Below are positions 1 through 6,630 of a stretch of DNA of 16,095 bases, piece after piece. The position numbers and the translations under genes are program-made. The notes beneath the pieces are model-generated. The model did no database searches. It was not told the origin of the DNA and saw only the letters and a program-made list of their open reading frames with translations. The stretch covers positions 1 to 16,095 of the forward strand of contig DBIS01000362.1 in NCBI GenBank assembly GCA_002296975.1. Reading direction: 5' to 3'. How positions within the stretch are numbered: position 1 is the stretch's first letter; every line of letters starts with the position of its first letter. The stretch comes from Deltaproteobacteria bacterium UBA796 (lineage in GTDB: Bacteria; Myxococcota_A; UBA796).

Positions 1-567
1 GGGGAGCCTGTGTACACCGGGGTCGGCGACGAAGTGCTGGCCGCCCGCGAGGGTGATGTGGCCCACTGGCAAATGGCTGCAACCCACGCCCACCCCGCCT
101 TGGAAGAGCTTCTCCGGGGGATGCTCGCCCAAGACCCAAGCCTCCGCTTTCAACATGGCCATGAGCTGCTTAAATCCTTGTTGGCCGCTGGCCGAAAGGT
201 CGGCGGGACGGTCAACCGCCGCAGCCTGACCACCAGCGTTTTTTCTCACGCTAAACGCAAACGTGAGATGACCCCGCCCCCGGTCCGCCACACCGAAAAA
301 GCAGCGGAAAAGCTGGCACAAGCCGAGCCCACCCTACCCGATGACTTTGGTATCGACTTTGAGGAACCCGCACCAAACACCCTTGACCTTCCCTCGACAC
401 TCAAACCCACTCCGCCAGCGCCTGTTTTCACCTTCGGGCCCAACGCCGAAAATGCACCCCCTGCGCCAGAGCCAGCCCCACGGCTGCTCCCGAGCGAGTT
501 TGCCGGCATAGCGCTTGGTGGGCTGATGATGTTTTTGGGCCTTACTTATGTCTTTTGGGTACTCTGA
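1..567 (+). CDS. Serine/threonine protein kinase, C-terminal part (5' end outside window)
   Basis: The frame is open from the first base, so this is the last 188 residues of a longer protein. Residues about 28-60 look like the end of a Hanks-type kinase C-lobe: a helix containing LEELLRGMLAQDPSLRF matches the subdomain XI pattern, including its conserved arginine. No catalytic motif is visible because that part lies outside the window. A basic stretch follows, then a proline-rich, probably disordered linker (about 90-160) and a hydrophobic segment at the extreme C-terminus (about 167-187, ending FWVL). This suggests a tail-anchored cytosolic kinase with almost nothing beyond the membrane. The stop codon overlaps the next gene's ATG by one base, so the genes are probably co-translated. 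The kinase assignment rests on one subdomain and is likely rather than certain. Confidence 0.72.
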   Translation, partial: GEPVYTGVGDEVLAAREGDVAHWQMAATHAHPALEELLRGMLAQDPSLRFQHGHELLKSLLAAGRKVGGTVNRRSLTTSVFSHAKRKREMTPPPVRHTEKAAEKLAQAEPTLPDDFGIDFEEPAPNTLDLPSTLKPTPPAPVFTFGPNAENAPPAPEPAPRLLPSEFAGIALGGLMMFLGLTYVFWVL

Positions 568-1397
568 TGAATGATCAAATTGAAGGTCTCCACCGTGTCT
601 GCCCCGGGGTGCAAGTCATCCCGGTCAAGAGCCCAACCCTGCCGCCGGCGACCACCACGAATGTTTGGGTCTTGGGTGAACACCACGTAACCATCGTCGA
701 TCCCGCAAGCCCTTACCCCGAAGAGCAAGAACGCCTGGACGAAATCCTGGAGATGTTCATGGTGGAACGGATTTTGCTCACCCACCACCATCACGACCAT
801 ATCGGCGGAGTAGAGGCCATCCAAAAGACCACTGGGGCCAAGATTGCGGCCCACCCTGCCACCCGAGATAAGGTCAAATTTGAAGTATCTGAGTTGCTCG
901 AAGAAGGCAGCGTTGTAGACACCGACAGTGGCTTTTGGAAGGTACTCCACACCCCTGGCCACGCAGATGGGCACATCGTGCTCTTTAATGGGGGCCTCTC
1001 CGCGATGGTGGCCGGTGATATGGTGTCAGGCCTAAGCAGCATTTTACTGGACCCACCAGAGGGTGAATTGGGGCAGTATTTGGCCAGCTTAGAGCGAATG
1101 CGTACACTCTCCCCAGAGCTGCTTTTACCTGCACACGGTCCAGTCATCACCGACGGAACCGCCTTTTTAGCAGAGACGATCGCACACCGTCACAGCCGGT
1201 CCACGCAAATCATCTCCACCCTGGCGGCCACAGCTGGCCAGGGGCTAAAAGGCATCACCAAGCACATTTACGCCGGCCTTATTCCAGAAGATTTTCTTCC
1301 GATCGCCGAACGGCAAGTGCTCTGCCATCTCCGGTGGCTCGAAGGCAAGGGCCGGGTGGTCAATGCCGATGGTAAATACCACGCAGTCTCACCATGA
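567..1397 (+). CDS. MBL-fold metallo-hydrolase, LACTB2-like
   Basis: A 276-residue metallo-beta-lactamase-fold protein. The metal ligands are all present: THHHHDH at about 72-78 (the HxHxDH motif), H132 in HTPGHADGH, D151 in VAGDM, and H190 in LLPAHGP. After the hydrolase core, residues about 215-276 resemble the winged-helix tail of LACTB2-type proteins (VLCHLRWLEGKGRV). Members of this branch include endoribonucleases and thioesterase-like hydrolases, so the substrate cannot be named from sequence. No signal peptide is seen, so it is probably cytosolic. I chose the ATG at 567 because it overlaps the kinase stop (TGATG arrangement); a TTG at 555 is a less likely alternative. The gene's own stop overlaps the ATG of the next gene (ATGA), continuing the operon. 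Confidence 0.88.
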   Translation: MNDQIEGLHRVCPGVQVIPVKSPTLPPATTTNVWVLGEHHVTIVDPASPYPEEQERLDEILEMFMVERILLTHHHHDHIGGVEAIQKTTGAKIAAHPATRDKVKFEVSELLEEGSVVDTDSGFWKVLHTPGHADGHIVLFNGGLSAMVAGDMVSGLSSILLDPPEGELGQYLASLERMRTLSPELLLPAHGPVITDGTAFLAETIAHRHSRSTQIISTLAATAGQGLKGITKHIYAGLIPEDFLPIAERQVLCHLRWLEGKGRVVNADGKYHAVSP

Positions 1398-2047
1398 CCG
1401 GGCTGTTCATCACCGCGACGGACACAGGGGTTGGCATGACAAAAACCACCGCCTGTTTGGCCGCCGCCTTTCGTGCACAAGGCCGGGCCCCAAGAGCAGT
1501 AAAGCCTGTGGCGATCAGCATTGAGCCCAATGGCGGCGAGGCTGAAATCATCGCAACAGCCGCCGGTCACAATGCGCTCGGCTTTGCCAGCTTCACAAGT
1601 TTAACCACCCCACAACGGGGGTCGGCAATCGCAAAAGTCAGCCTCGATGACGCCAGCCTGATCGCATGGTGCCGTGCCCAAAAAGGCGACCCAGTACTCA
1701 TGGAAGGGGTCGGGGGTTGGTGCGTGCCACTCACCGAGGCCCTCACGGTCGAGGACCTCGCCATGGCCATAAAGCTCCCCGTGCTGGTGGTTGCAGGCAA
1801 TACTAAGGGCATGGTCAGCCACACCCTGCTCACCATCGAGGCGGTTCGAGGCGCTGGGCTGGCGATTGCCGGTGTGGTGATAAACAACGCCACCGACCAC
1901 CCAAGCCCACTTCAAAGGTGGAATTCTGAGGACATCCAGAGATGGCTGGGCCCCACGATACCTGTGGCCATTTTAGGCGAGATTGGCCAAGGCCAAAAAG
2001 CGCTCACTGCCGCAGGCCAAGGCATCATCAAGGCTTTGGCTTTGTAG
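1394..2047 (+). CDS. bioD: Dethiobiotin synthetase-like protein with altered Walker A motif
   Basis: A 217-residue protein of usual BioD length. BioD closes the ureido ring of 7,8-diaminopelargonic acid using CO2 and ATP, the penultimate step of biotin synthesis. Family features are clear: an N-terminal TDTGVG strand-loop (9-14), KPVA with the substrate-binding lysine (K37), EGVGGW (104-109; EGAGGW in E. coli), and HTLLTIEAVRGAGL (143-156). The P-loop is odd. The family pattern GTDTxVGKT here reads ATDTGVGMT, so the Walker A lysine is Met15 and the nearest lysine is K17. Distances to downstream motifs fit a substitution better than an insertion. No other biotin gene lies in the window. It is the last gene of a kinase-hydrolase-BioD overlap series, and it could be a repurposed BioD paralogue. 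Confidence 0.85.
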   Translation: MTGLFITATDTGVGMTKTTACLAAAFRAQGRAPRAVKPVAISIEPNGGEAEIIATAAGHNALGFASFTSLTTPQRGSAIAKVSLDDASLIAWCRAQKGDPVLMEGVGGWCVPLTEALTVEDLAMAIKLPVLVVAGNTKGMVSHTLLTIEAVRGAGLAIAGVVINNATDHPSPLQRWNSEDIQRWLGPTIPVAILGEIGQGQKALTAAGQGIIKALAL

Positions 2048-2062
2048 GGTACCCAACGTCCG

Positions 2063-2509
2063 CTATCGGACCGCGAAGCAATCCATGGTGCAATGCTCAA
2101 GCGCCTGACCGATACACCGAGCCTCGACCATTGCTGGGTCAGCGGCTTCGGCGAGGCTTGGATCGCCCTGCTCTGCTGCGATCTCCTTGGCCTTTTTATC
2201 CGCCTGTCTTGCGCCTTTTTGGCAGGCTTTATAGTCGCCTCGCCCTGGTTCGACGTAAATATCAAAATCACCGTGGTCGGCGTCCATGTCCAATAATGCC
2301 GTCTCGCACTGACTCGCGCAAGTGTTGTAATGGGACACCGGAGCGAACAAGCCCAAAGCAAATCCAACAACCATCAAACCGCCGGACACCATGCAGCCTG
2401 ACTTGGAGATATTGGGCATTGGAAAAGGAGAATTGTGAGCGCCGACGAAAGTAAGAGCCCCAACGACCAACGATAGACCCAGCAACACAAAAGCCAAATT
2501 CTCAACCAT
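2063..2509 (-). CDS. Small two-helix membrane protein with cysteine-rich tail
   Basis: I do not recognise this 148-residue protein. It has two hydrophobic segments (about 5-24 and 39-57), which put both ends on the same side of the membrane. The roughly 90-residue tail carries six cysteines (64, 68, 96, 132, 140, 144), including two CX3C pairs (64/68 and 140/144); a seventh is C39 at the edge of helix two. An even set of paired cysteines suggests disulfides and a periplasmic tail, though metal binding is possible. The middle of the tail is charged and probably helical. The start is supported by an excellent GGAGGAG site nine bases upstream. It lies 68 bases after the HhH gene on the same strand and converges on bioD. 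Confidence 0.75.
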   Translation of the reverse strand: MVENLAFVLLGLSLVVGALTFVGAHNSPFPMPNISKSGCMVSGGLMVVGFALGLFAPVSHYNTCASQCETALLDMDADHGDFDIYVEPGRGDYKACQKGARQADKKAKEIAAEQGDPSLAEAADPAMVEARCIGQALEHCTMDCFAVR

Positions 2510-2518
2510 GATGCTCTA

Positions 2519-2525
2519 CTCCTCC
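2519..2525 (-). promoter_or_regulatory. Strong ribosome binding site for the cysteine-rich membrane protein
   Basis: Read on the minus strand this is GGAGGAG, nine bases before the ATG at 2509. It fixes the start of an otherwise unrecognised gene and argues that the gene is real. Confidence 0.75.
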
Positions 2526-2577
2526 AATCTGCTGGGGTGCGGCTCAGCCTACCACCTTCAAACGATTCCTGACCACT

Positions 2578-3003
2578 CTAACCGGACCGTTGAGATCCGC
2601 ACACGCGGGCATCAATCGGGCCCACATTCAAATAGGGGGCGACCGACACCACTGTTTTAAGCCCAAAGCCGCGAACCCGGTCAAGGTCTGACATCTTATA
2701 AAAACAGCCTTCTAAGGACCGATTTTTGACAATCGCTGCTGCACGCTTTTCACCGATACCATGCACCTCAGTCAACAGCTTTTCGTCTGCGAGATTGAGG
2801 GGAATTGGCAAACCCAAAGCAGAGAGCGGAGGCTGGCCACCCCGGTGAGCGCTTGGGGGCAAGGCTTTGCCGTTGACCGACCAAAGCAACGCACCATCGG
2901 CCATTAAGTCAACGGAAACTTGGGTGGGTAGGGCGTCGATACTTCGGACCGTCACCCACGAGGCCACGAAGATTAAATAAACGGCGAGACGATTGTTATT
3001 CAC
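2578..3003 (-). CDS. Membrane-anchored helix-hairpin-helix (ComEA-like) protein
   Basis: A 141-residue protein. It starts with an uncleaved-looking signal anchor (about 7-24, after MNNNRLAV), then a 40-residue linker, and ends with a ComEA-type double helix-hairpin-helix domain at about 66-126 (LNLADEKLLTEVHGIGEKR and later RVRGFGLKTV). ComEA proteins bind double-stranded DNA at the outer face of the inner membrane during natural transformation. Here the anchor plus a single terminal HhH domain fit that layout, although isolated HhH proteins also occur without a competence role. The start is a GTG inside the end of tsaE (eight-base overlap) with GGAGGG nine bases upstream. A longer in-frame reading back to about 3264 runs antiparallel to nothing but out of frame across tsaE and is rejected. 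Confidence 0.8.
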   Translation of the reverse strand: MNNNRLAVYLIFVASWVTVRSIDALPTQVSVDLMADGALLWSVNGKALPPSAHRGGQPPLSALGLPIPLNLADEKLLTEVHGIGEKRAAAIVKNRSLEGCFYKMSDLDRVRGFGLKTVVSVAPYLNVGPIDARVCGSQRSG

Positions 3004-3463
3004 AATACCTAGCCCTCCATGCCGCCGCAGCCTCTTGAGAAAAGTCACCCTCAGCACTGACTTGTGCCAAACGACCGCCTTCGCAGTTGGACAGCGAGAC
3101 AGTGATGCGGTCTTCGCCGATAAGCCCAGGGACCCGGTTTGACCATTCCAACAACACAACTCCGGGCCAGAGGTCGATGGTCTCGTCCATCCCGATGGCT
3201 GCTGCCTCATCCGGGCCCAACCGATATGCATCACCGTGCAAAAGCGGCAAGCGTCCCCCCTCATACTCCGCCATCAAAATAAATGTGGGGCTCACAATCT
3301 TGGTGTCGAGGGCCAGGCCCAGCCCAACACCTTGGGCGAAACTGGTTTTCCCGGCACCCAAGTCACCCTCCAGAGCAACCCGCAGCCCACCAGCAGCCAC
3401 ACGGCCCAAGGCCTCGCCAAAAGAGCGTGTTTCAACCAATGAATTGAGCTGTACCGTCCACAT
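2996..3463 (-). CDS. tsaE: tRNA threonylcarbamoyladenosine biosynthesis ATPase TsaE
   Basis: A 155-residue protein of standard TsaE length. TsaE is the P-loop ATPase that works with TsaB and TsaD to install t6A at position 37 of ANN-decoding tRNAs. The Walker A motif GDLGAGKTS is at 33-41. Other family marks are SPTF (58-61), the HGDAYRL box (76-82) and the late LLEWSNRV strand (104-111). Nothing is truncated. The ATG at 3463 is preceded by a GAGGG site. The stop codon overlaps the GTG of the HhH gene by eight bases, so the two are translationally coupled. The partners tsaB and tsaD are not in the window. Confidence 0.95.
   Translation of the reverse strand: MWTVQLNSLVETRSFGEALGRVAAGGLRVALEGDLGAGKTSFAQGVGLGLALDTKIVSPTFILMAEYEGGRLPLLHGDAYRLGPDEAAAIGMDETIDLWPGVVLLEWSNRVPGLIGEDRITVSLSNCEGGRLAQVSAEGDFSQEAAAAWRARYCE
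3013..3018 (-). promoter_or_regulatory. Ribosome binding site deciding the GTG start of the HhH gene
   Basis: On the minus strand this is GGAGGG, inside the last codons of tsaE and nine bases before the GTG at 3003. It selects the short 141-residue form of the HhH protein over longer in-frame readings. Confidence 0.65.
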
Positions 3464-3516
3464 GCTGACCCTCTATCCTTGTCGACCGATCTTAAGCTGT
3501 CTCAATTTTGTACACA

Positions 3517-3529
3517 CAATCGTCGATTG
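3517..3529. promoter_or_regulatory. Perfect 13-base palindrome in the tsaE/DedA divergent region
   Basis: CAATCG-T-CGATTG has perfect six-base arms around one base. It sits between the divergent starts of tsaE (3463) and the DedA gene (3583), where an operator would be expected. One copy only, so this may be chance. Confidence 0.25.
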
Positions 3530-3582
3530 CCCGACAGTGGCTTTCGGAGTAGCTTCGCGCCTCGAACTTCTTTAGGGTTTCT

Positions 3583-4179
3583 GTGCGATTCTTTGCAACA
3601 TATGGCTTGCTCGCCGTCTTCGTGTCGCTCATCTCGACGCCGATGGGCAACCCCGTACCAGAAGACATCAGCCTCCTCGGCGGTGGCATGCTCGCAGGCC
3701 AAGGTCAAGCCAGCATTTGGTCGGCCTTGATTGTCGGATATCTAGGCGTCGTTATCGGTGACTGCATCGCTTGGGCCATGGGGCGACGGGTCGGCCTTCA
3801 GCCCGATGGTTTTCTCTCCAAAGCCGTGGGCAAAAAGCAAGTCGCACGGCTTCAACGATTTTATGAACGTTTTGGCGATCGCACCATCTTGATCTGTCGT
3901 CAACTTCCTGGATTCAGACTGCCTTGCTTTTTTATCGCTGGCGCTTCGGGCATAAAGCTGAAACGCTTTTTATTGATCGACGGCAGCGCTGCCCTCATCA
4001 CCACCAATGTGTTCACCTGGCTGGGCTTTTACTACTCCGACGATTTGGTCAACATCATGGCCGGCCTAAAACGATTCCGGCAAGGACTCTTGGTGCTTGT
4101 GGTGATCGCCGCTGGGATGATTGTCTACCGAGTGGCCATTTACCAACTTGAGCGCAGAAAAACAACGCGGCCAAAGTAA
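3583..4179 (+). CDS. DedA/VTT-family integral membrane protein
   Basis: A 198-residue membrane protein of the DedA (SNARE-associated/VTT) superfamily. Its members act at the inner membrane in lipid-carrier and phospholipid translocation and in proton-motive-force homeostasis. The family signatures are the re-entrant PVPEDISLLGGG (24-35) and RQLPGFRLPCFFIAG (106-120). The latter corresponds to the conserved R-x-x-P-x-x-R motif, here R106, P109 and R112. Further hydrophobic segments lie at about 45-65, 130-150 and 165-185, and the tail is basic. I use the GTG at 3583: an in-frame stop at 3550-3552 rules out much extension, and TTTAGGG gives a modest ribosome site. The gene diverges from tsaE and ends 11 bases from the convergent truB. 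The precise lipid substrate cannot be read from sequence. Confidence 0.88.
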   Translation: MRFFATYGLLAVFVSLISTPMGNPVPEDISLLGGGMLAGQGQASIWSALIVGYLGVVIGDCIAWAMGRRVGLQPDGFLSKAVGKKQVARLQRFYERFGDRTILICRQLPGFRLPCFFIAGASGIKLKRFLLIDGSAALITTNVFTWLGFYYSDDLVNIMAGLKRFRQGLLVLVVIAAGMIVYRVAIYQLERRKTTRPK

Positions 4180-4190
4180 GCTGAGAGGGC

Positions 4191-5153
4191 TCAACTGGTC
4201 GGCAAGATACGCGCCACTCGACCAATGTCGCCATCTCGCCTCATGATGCCCAACAGGCGGTCCTGGTCATAAACACACCAGCAGCCACCCTCTTCGATGC
4301 CTTCGGGGAAAGCCTCGACCTGACCCCTGAGTTGCAGTAAACGCAAGGCGGTGGCATCGAGCGACTGAACCGGTAAATGGCTCAGGACTGAAGCGGGCGT
4401 GAGCAGGCGTGGATTGAGCACAGCCAGTATTTCAGCCGGCTCACGCCAAGGCAATCGGGGCTCTCCCCGCCGCGGCCTCAGGACGGCCGGCCATTCCGTA
4501 CGCCCACTGACCAACTCGCTGAGGGACGCGAAATCAATGGCGTCATCCAATAAAAATGGTCCGCTGCGGTGCCGGCGAAGTGCGACCAAATGACCACAGG
4601 TACCCAAGGCCTCGGCGATCTGCTCAGCCAACACACGAACGTAAGTGCCACGGCCGCACACAACACGAATATCGAGGGTGGCACCAGACATCCCCAGCAC
4701 CGAGAGGGCATCGATTCGAATCGGCCTCGCGGACGCCTGGACGGCCTTGCCCTCTCTCGCGTATTTATACAGTGCACGCCCGTTGACTTTCACCGCAGAG
4801 TAGGCCGGCGGTGTCTGCATTTGGTCTCCCAAAAATCCGCTCAATACGCTGGCGACCTGTTCCTCATCAAGAGAAGGCACCGGGGCCGTCGCAACCTCGC
4901 TGCCATGCAGATCCCCTGTATCGGTAGAAATGCCGAACTGAATCCGCGCCTCATAAACTTTGACACCCTCATCCAGATATTGAATGAGCCGGGTCGCATG
5001 CCCAATGGCCATCGGCAGCACCCCGGTTGCGAACGGGTCCAAGGTGCCCGTATGACCGATCTTTTTAATGCCAAAAACACGCCGAAGCACTGAGACGACA
5101 TCGTGACTGGTGATTCCGGCGGGTTTATCCACGACCAAAAATCCGACGCTCAT
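4191..5153 (-). CDS. truB: tRNA pseudouridine(55) synthase TruB
   Basis: A 320-residue protein that converts U55 of the tRNA T-loop to pseudouridine. The catalytic motif GHTGTLDPFATGVL lies at 33-46 with D39 as the nucleophile. The N-terminus FLVVDKPAGITSHDVV and the KVNGRALYKYAREG box are characteristic, as is RVVCGRGTYVRVLAEQI. The last about 80 residues (after RHRSGPF) form a PUA-like tail ending near LLGIMRRDGDIGRVARI, longer than the E. coli tail but common in bacteria. The ATG at 5153 overlaps the rbfA stop in an ATGA arrangement; the 55 codons in frame before it lie inside rbfA and are not family-like. The rbfA-truB order is the conserved arrangement of the nusA-infB cluster, though infB is not here. 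Confidence 0.96.
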   Translation of the reverse strand: MSVGFLVVDKPAGITSHDVVSVLRRVFGIKKIGHTGTLDPFATGVLPMAIGHATRLIQYLDEGVKVYEARIQFGISTDTGDLHGSEVATAPVPSLDEEQVASVLSGFLGDQMQTPPAYSAVKVNGRALYKYAREGKAVQASARPIRIDALSVLGMSGATLDIRVVCGRGTYVRVLAEQIAEALGTCGHLVALRRHRSGPFLLDDAIDFASLSELVSGRTEWPAVLRPRRGEPRLPWREPAEILAVLNPRLLTPASVLSHLPVQSLDATALRLLQLRGQVEAFPEGIEEGGCWCVYDQDRLLGIMRRDGDIGRVARILPTS

Positions 5154-5509
5154 TCTTCGCCGAGGCTTTCGCGAATCGAACTCAGGAGAGTCTGCATATG
5201 CATGGCCTCCTCGCCTTGGGTATCCACATGAAAGCGGAAACGCGGTGTGAACTTCATACGAATTCGCTTGCCGACCTGTCGGGACAGGTAGCCAGACGCT
5301 GCGTTGAGAACCTTGCACAGTTCTTGAGCATCGCCGACCTGCCCGAGGGGCATAAAGCGTACATCCGCCTGCCTGAGATCGGGAGACACCCGCACGTGAG
5401 TGACCGTCACAGGCGAATACCGTGGGTCTTTCAAACCCAAGATAAGCACCTCCGCCAGGACCATCTGGACCTGACGCGCCACCCGCTCCATTCGCATCGA
5501 ACCTGCCAT
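5150..5509 (-). CDS. rbfA: 30S ribosome-binding factor RbfA
   Basis: A 119-residue KH-fold protein that binds the small subunit during late 16S rRNA maturation. Family features are the N-terminal RMERVARQVQMVLAEVL, then LKDPRYSPVTVTHVRVSPDL, and RQVGKRIRMKFTPRFRFHVD near the end. The start is set at the ATG at 5509 (MAGSMRMERV); a second ATG a few codons in is possible. The open frame continues upstream to 5986, but that extension is only the reverse of the DUF2520 gene. The stop overlaps the truB ATG. Unlike the usual infB-rbfA-truB cluster, rbfA here is the first gene of its unit, facing a divergent neighbour 54 bases away, so it should have its own promoter. Confidence 0.93.
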   Translation of the reverse strand: MAGSMRMERVARQVQMVLAEVLILGLKDPRYSPVTVTHVRVSPDLRQADVRFMPLGQVGDAQELCKVLNAASGYLSRQVGKRIRMKFTPRFRFHVDTQGEEAMHMQTLLSSIRESLGEE

Positions 5510-5512
5510 AGC

Positions 5513-5541
5513 CCGCCGAATATGGGCTTCATGCCTTCGTG
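5513..5541 (-). promoter_or_regulatory. Candidate promoter for rbfA-truB
   Basis: On the minus strand there is a consensus -35 TTGACA, a 17-base gap, then TATTCG, which shares only the first three bases of a -10 box. Transcription would begin almost at the rbfA ATG, implying a very short or absent leader. The box lies in the only gap upstream of rbfA. Confidence 0.3.
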
Positions 5542-5563
5542 TCAACGAGATAGTAGCACTGTC

Positions 5564-6277
5564 ATGAGCAACCCTATCGTCATCATCGGTCCTGGCCGTC
5601 TCGGGCACACCGCCGAAAAAATTCTCAAAGAAAGAGGACACAGCGTCACCCTCATCGGCAGAGGCGTGCCCATACCCGAAGCCGAAATTACCTGGCTCAC
5701 TGTGCCAGACCGCGAGATCGAGTCCGTGGCCTCTGCCGTCCCAAGCGCGGGCGTATTGCTTCATGCTTCGGGCGCTTTGGACTGGGATGTGCTGAAGCCC
5801 CGGGCCAATATCGGCTCCCTCCACCCTTTGATGACCTTCCCTGGATTGAAAGGGGCCGAGGCACTGCCCTCGGTCGTCCCAGCAGCGATATCCGGCGACC
5901 CAACCGCCCGTCCCGCAGCCCGCATGCTCGCTGAGAAGCTGGGCTTTACACCTTTCGACTTTGATGGTGACCGGGCGGCCTACCACAGCGCTGCGGTGAT
6001 GGCCGGCAACTTTGCGACCACTTTGTTGGTGACTGCCGGTCGGGTGTTGTCATCGTGTGACATACCACAAGCCCAAGCCCGAGCATTACTCGCACCACTG
6101 GCCATACAATCCCTCAATCAGGCCATCGCGCACGGAGCCAAAGCGCTGACTGGCCCGATCGCACGCGGGGACGAATCGATTGTCAAACTTCACACCCAAG
6201 CGTTGACCGAACTCGACCCCGAACTCGCCAAGCTCTATCTCGCTATGGCATCGGCGACACGCGCCTTGAAACCTTGA
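5564..6277 (+). CDS. Rossmann-like plus DUF2520 domain protein
   Basis: A 237-residue protein. Residues 4-14 (PIVIIGPGRLG) are the glycine-rich nucleotide-binding turn of a Rossmann domain. Strands at about 28-32 and 64-68 (LLHASGALD follows) continue it. SLHPLMTFPG (85-94) and RAAYHSAAVMAGNF (137-150) are hallmarks of the DUF2520 half. The fold resembles pyrroline-5-carboxylate and ketopantoate reductases, so an NAD(P)-dependent reductase role is plausible, but the family has no settled reaction that I know of. The ATG at 5564 gives the GPGRLG motif its normal place near the N-terminus; the open frame extends back to 5198 only as the reverse of rbfA. It diverges from rbfA and stands alone, followed by about 165 non-coding bases. 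Confidence 0.85.
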   Translation: MSNPIVIIGPGRLGHTAEKILKERGHSVTLIGRGVPIPEAEITWLTVPDREIESVASAVPSAGVLLHASGALDWDVLKPRANIGSLHPLMTFPGLKGAEALPSVVPAAISGDPTARPAARMLAEKLGFTPFDFDGDRAAYHSAAVMAGNFATTLLVTAGRVLSSCDIPQAQARALLAPLAIQSLNQAIAHGAKALTGPIARGDESIVKLHTQALTELDPELAKLYLAMASATRALKP

Positions 6278-6442
6278 ATATCGCCCCACTTAAACAAAAG
6301 AGTTGCACCGTCCGATATGGATAGTGCAGGGCCATACAAGCCATAAACGGGAATCTGATACACACTTCAGTTGTTGTTTAGAGCAGAACTGGTGCTATGA
6401 TTGAGTAGACAGCAGCCACCCACAGCCACAAGGTTTCCCCTA
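6278..6442. other. Intergenic region with candidate promoter
   Basis: This is the longest gap in the window together with the one before rpmB. I see no convincing terminator hairpin after the DUF2520 gene. The only structured element is the promoter-like pair at 6374-6401. I see no tRNA-like fold or repeat. Confidence 0.5.
6374..6401 (+). promoter_or_regulatory. Candidate sigma-70 promoter for the 57-residue protein
   Basis: TTGTTT (6374-6379), a 16-base spacer and TATGAT (6396-6401). The -10 box matches five of six consensus bases. The predicted leader is about 35 bases to the ATG at 6443, and the gene downstream stands alone, so a promoter is needed about here. Confidence 0.45.
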
Positions 6443-6616
6443 ATGCTCGACGCCTTCATCATCGAGAAAATCCACCGGGACGCGGAAAGCTGTGACCGTC
6501 GGCGTGAAGTGCTTCGGATCGAAACCTACCGGGAGCCCATCCGTGAGGTGGGCGAGGCGATCGAAACAGAGAAGCCGACCAGACGCGGCATCGAAATAAT
6601 CGACTTCAACATCTAG
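6443..6616 (+). CDS. Short charged protein of unknown function (57 residues)
   Basis: I cannot name a function. The protein starts MLDAFIIEKIHRDAES and is rich in Glu, Arg and Asp. Its middle section reads as amphipathic helix (about 5-42), and it ends in a hydrophobic, strand-like RGIEIIDFNI. My recollection is that short proteins with an MLDAFII-type start and IDF-type end recur in myxobacterial genomes, but I could not check this. A TTG at 6401 would add 14 residues of low-complexity character; I prefer the ATG, which has AAGG upstream and a promoter-like element at the right distance. There is no signal peptide or cysteine. It converges on the next gene with a 14-base gap. Confidence 0.65.
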   Translation: MLDAFIIEKIHRDAESCDRRREVLRIETYREPIREVGEAIETEKPTRRGIEIIDFNI

Positions 6617-6630
6617 GCTTGCCCCACCGG

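Noticed and set aside
1942..2454. Long plus-strand open frame after bioD
   Set aside because: It overlaps the end of bioD and covers the minus-strand membrane protein, has no ribosome site and no protein-like pattern.
3004..3264. Longer HhH protein reading back across tsaE
   Set aside because: It would overlap tsaE by over 250 bases and has no domain there; a good ribosome site and GTG lie at the tsaE end.
5154..5318. Extended N-terminus of TruB
   Set aside because: It is the rbfA coding sequence in another frame, and TruB homologues begin at the FLVVDKPAG segment.
5198..5563. N-terminal extension of the DUF2520 protein by 122 residues
   Set aside because: The extension lies exactly over rbfA on the other strand and has no Rossmann-like or other protein character; the GPGRLG motif belongs near the N-terminus, which the ATG at 5564 gives.
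5510..5986. Extended N-terminus of RbfA
   Set aside because: The frame is only the reverse of the DUF2520 gene. RbfA is normally about 120 residues.
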